Shown one piece after another: positions 62,090 to 64,000 of a DNA stretch of 64,000 nucleotides. The stretch comes from Cloeon dipterum. Its lineage: Eukaryota; Arthropoda; Insecta; Ephemeroptera; Baetidae. Within the stretch, counting starts at the first letter, position 1, and every line of letters starts with the position of its first letter. Location: the NCBI RefSeq assembly GCF_949628265.1, contig NC_088787.1, positions 32,104,844-32,168,843 of the forward strand, read 5' to 3'. The position numbers were made by a program, and so were the translations under genes. The notes under the pieces are model-generated. The model did not search any database and was not told the DNA's origin. It saw only the letters and a program-made list of their open reading frames with translations.

Positions 62090-64000
62090 GACGGACTGGA
62101 CGGTCCTCTGCTCGACGCCGCACTTGTTGCTCTGACCGTCGGCAGCGCTTTTGCCGAGCCGCTGGATACTGACGCCGCCGCCGTTTGGGACCGAGGGTGT
62201 CAAGGGTGGGGGTGGTCCCGATTCGAGGGAACGCTAATGGTACACTTAATAATACCTGCGCCGTCGATGCCTTAATGTGGGTGGTGCACAGCAGCGTGCT
62301 CTTGATTGAAACTAAGATTTATTTTCATGCCTCAGGGAACAAGATTTTTTTGCTGCGATGAACTGCTTATGAAAACTGGGGCTCGAATTTAATTTTTTTC
62401 TGGCGCACTTTCACCAAGTTGTTTTTCTAATCATTTTGCAAAGACGATTTTACGGCGAATCAAAATAAGCTGTCAGATTTAATTAAGGGCCGATCCAAGC
62501 CCTCTCAAAAATATTCCGGGAATTTTCAAATAGAATTGAAATTTGAAAAACACCGTTGCCATGCTCATGAGGAAATTAAAATGTGTGTGTTTTTTTTTCT
62601 TTCAAAGCACTTTTGAATATTCGTTCAAGAGGAGCTTTTGTTCTGCCCGAATCCATTCGCTAATGAATTGAAAGCTTAAGTGGCAGGTCTAATTAAGCTT
62701 TGCTTCAAATTTCAATACACATATTGTTGATCCCATCAAATAACCGCCAAAACCCAACTGTACTCTAGACGTGCAAGCTTAAGTTTGGTAATATAATGAT
62801 TAAAGTAAAGACGAAGAGAGGCTGCTTTCTCTCATTCGTTGGAACGCGCCAGAGACGAAGAAATTTTCATGCAAACTTTACTCCCGACACAAAATTGTTA
62901 CAAATTTAGTAAATAATCCGTCAAAAATGTTTACTTTACCAACTGTTAAAAATTTAATGCGCCGCTTTCAAACATTTAATTAAAAACAAATATATGTTCA
63001 ACGTTCGACTTTCGTTCTTTCTGAAGCAACACGATTTTTTTCCAAATCGCAATAACATATGTCTAGAAGATCATTGAGAACTTTCGTCTAAATTGATCTA
63101 TAATGTAGTTGAGGAGACAATTTTACTTCTTATGAGTGGTGCATAAAGTACCAACCATGCTCTTTTCAAGCTAAAAAATCCCGCGAACATTCCATATGAA
63201 CAGACAAAACTCTTGGCGAGTTAATTATTACAACAAAAATCAGAGACATAGCATTAGTGTTAGTTCCAACCCGTGATTTTTCAATTCTTCCTAACATTTT
63301 GCTTTAATATTGAACGTATATTTCCAATTGAATCATCAGCTTTAATAGGGATTAATTTAATTCAAAACAACCTTTGAGGCAATTACACTGAAACTGAGCA
63401 TTAGACAAAATGGATGTATATCATCGCGTCTGCTATTATTTGCAACTATAGCGCGCGGCGGGGACAGGTGAAGCACCATGTGCAGGCAACCAACGCAAAC
63501 AAATATCCGATTGTAAACCTCGACGTGGTTGCTAAGCGACAGAATTGCTGCGGAGCGCTTTGTGGTAAATGGCTCACAGTTCGAAATGCGAGATGAGGCC
63601 TTTAATGAAGAAGCGTTCAGGTAAAATAAACATTAAATATTCAGATATTTTGCGTTTAATTAACCATTAATTAATATTCAGATTCGTGGTTTTAATGAGT
63701 GGATTATTTTTAGTATCGAGCCACGAGATTGGCATAAATTTCTGCCCGTCGATGAGGAAAATTTCTACTAGCGCGCACGAGAGACGACGACCTATTCAAC
63801 ACAGAAGAGCGACAAAGAAAAATCCGCTTGTGCCGCCACAAGAGGAACTAATGAGAAATAATGGTCCCCCTCCGGGATTTTGCTATTTAAAGGTATAATG
63901 TAGTTCAAAGTGAGGAAAAACATTTTTCCTCGTCTGTGGAAACAATGTATTTTCCCTGTTTAAAAATGGAGAGACAGCTCTTGTAAAAATTAATATGAAT
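62090..64000. other. 5' flank of the gustatory receptor and window end
   Basis: The first ~140 bp above the receptor start stays open in its frame (reading back through GPPPPLTPSVPNGGG), so part may be coding. The rest is AT-rich. A possible plus-strand exon, 63714-63892, lies between a good acceptor (TTATTTTTAG) and a donor (AAAG|GTATAA). Its frame would read MRNNGPPPGFCYLK near the end. No family was recognised and any partner exon would be beyond the window. Confidence 0.35.

Noticed and set aside
1-64000. tRNA, snRNA and conserved insect microRNA genes
   Set aside because: I looked for tRNA A/B-box pairs and for common insect microRNA mature sequences on reading and saw none; a covariance-model scan would be decisive.

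Overview
The window reads as nuclear DNA of an arthropod, most likely an insect with a fairly compact genome. It is AT-rich, its genes are split by GT-AG introns, and an insect-type gustatory receptor sits among bilaterian housekeeping genes. I cannot place the species or order. I rebuilt seven intact protein-coding genes and one decayed copy exon by exon. I recognised no tRNA, rRNA, known microRNA, CRISPR, viral or retroelement coding sequence.

Layout. 1-11.8 kb: no convincing gene. It holds a two-part duplication (segments A and B, then A' and B') best explained as a ~7.5 kb tandem duplication whose second copy kept only its ends. 11.9-17.2 kb (-): a membrane-anchored glycoside hydrolase family 31 protein of the MYORG type. 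19.0-21.7 kb (-): IK/RED, a spliceosomal protein, head-to-head with 22.3-47.5 kb (+): a cytosolic carboxypeptidase of the AGTPBP1/CCP1 (Nna1) type, rebuilt as 20 coding exons and 1,092 residues. Inside its 10.8 kb intron 15, on the opposite strand, is a complete C-type-lectin-like gene (34.8-36.7 kb). 48.1-49.3 kb (-): a SANT-domain protein resembling SNAPc subunit 2, converging tail-to-tail on the carboxypeptidase.

50.7-57.0 kb (-): a tandem family of a 248-residue, cysteine-free, helical secreted protein of unknown function: two intact copies on ~2.2 kb duplicated units and one decayed third copy. A 123 bp hairpin element lies between the two intact units. 57.5-62.1 kb (-): a gustatory receptor ending in the family's TY-x(5)-QF motif. 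The last 1.9 kb holds no recognised gene.

The genes do not form one pathway. Housekeeping functions (splicing, snRNA transcription, tubulin deglutamylation) are interleaved with fast-evolving secreted or sensory genes (lectin, helical protein family, gustatory receptor). The least described item is the helical secreted family: its exons are all phase 0-0, it has no cysteine after the signal peptide, and it has duplicated recently as well as earlier.
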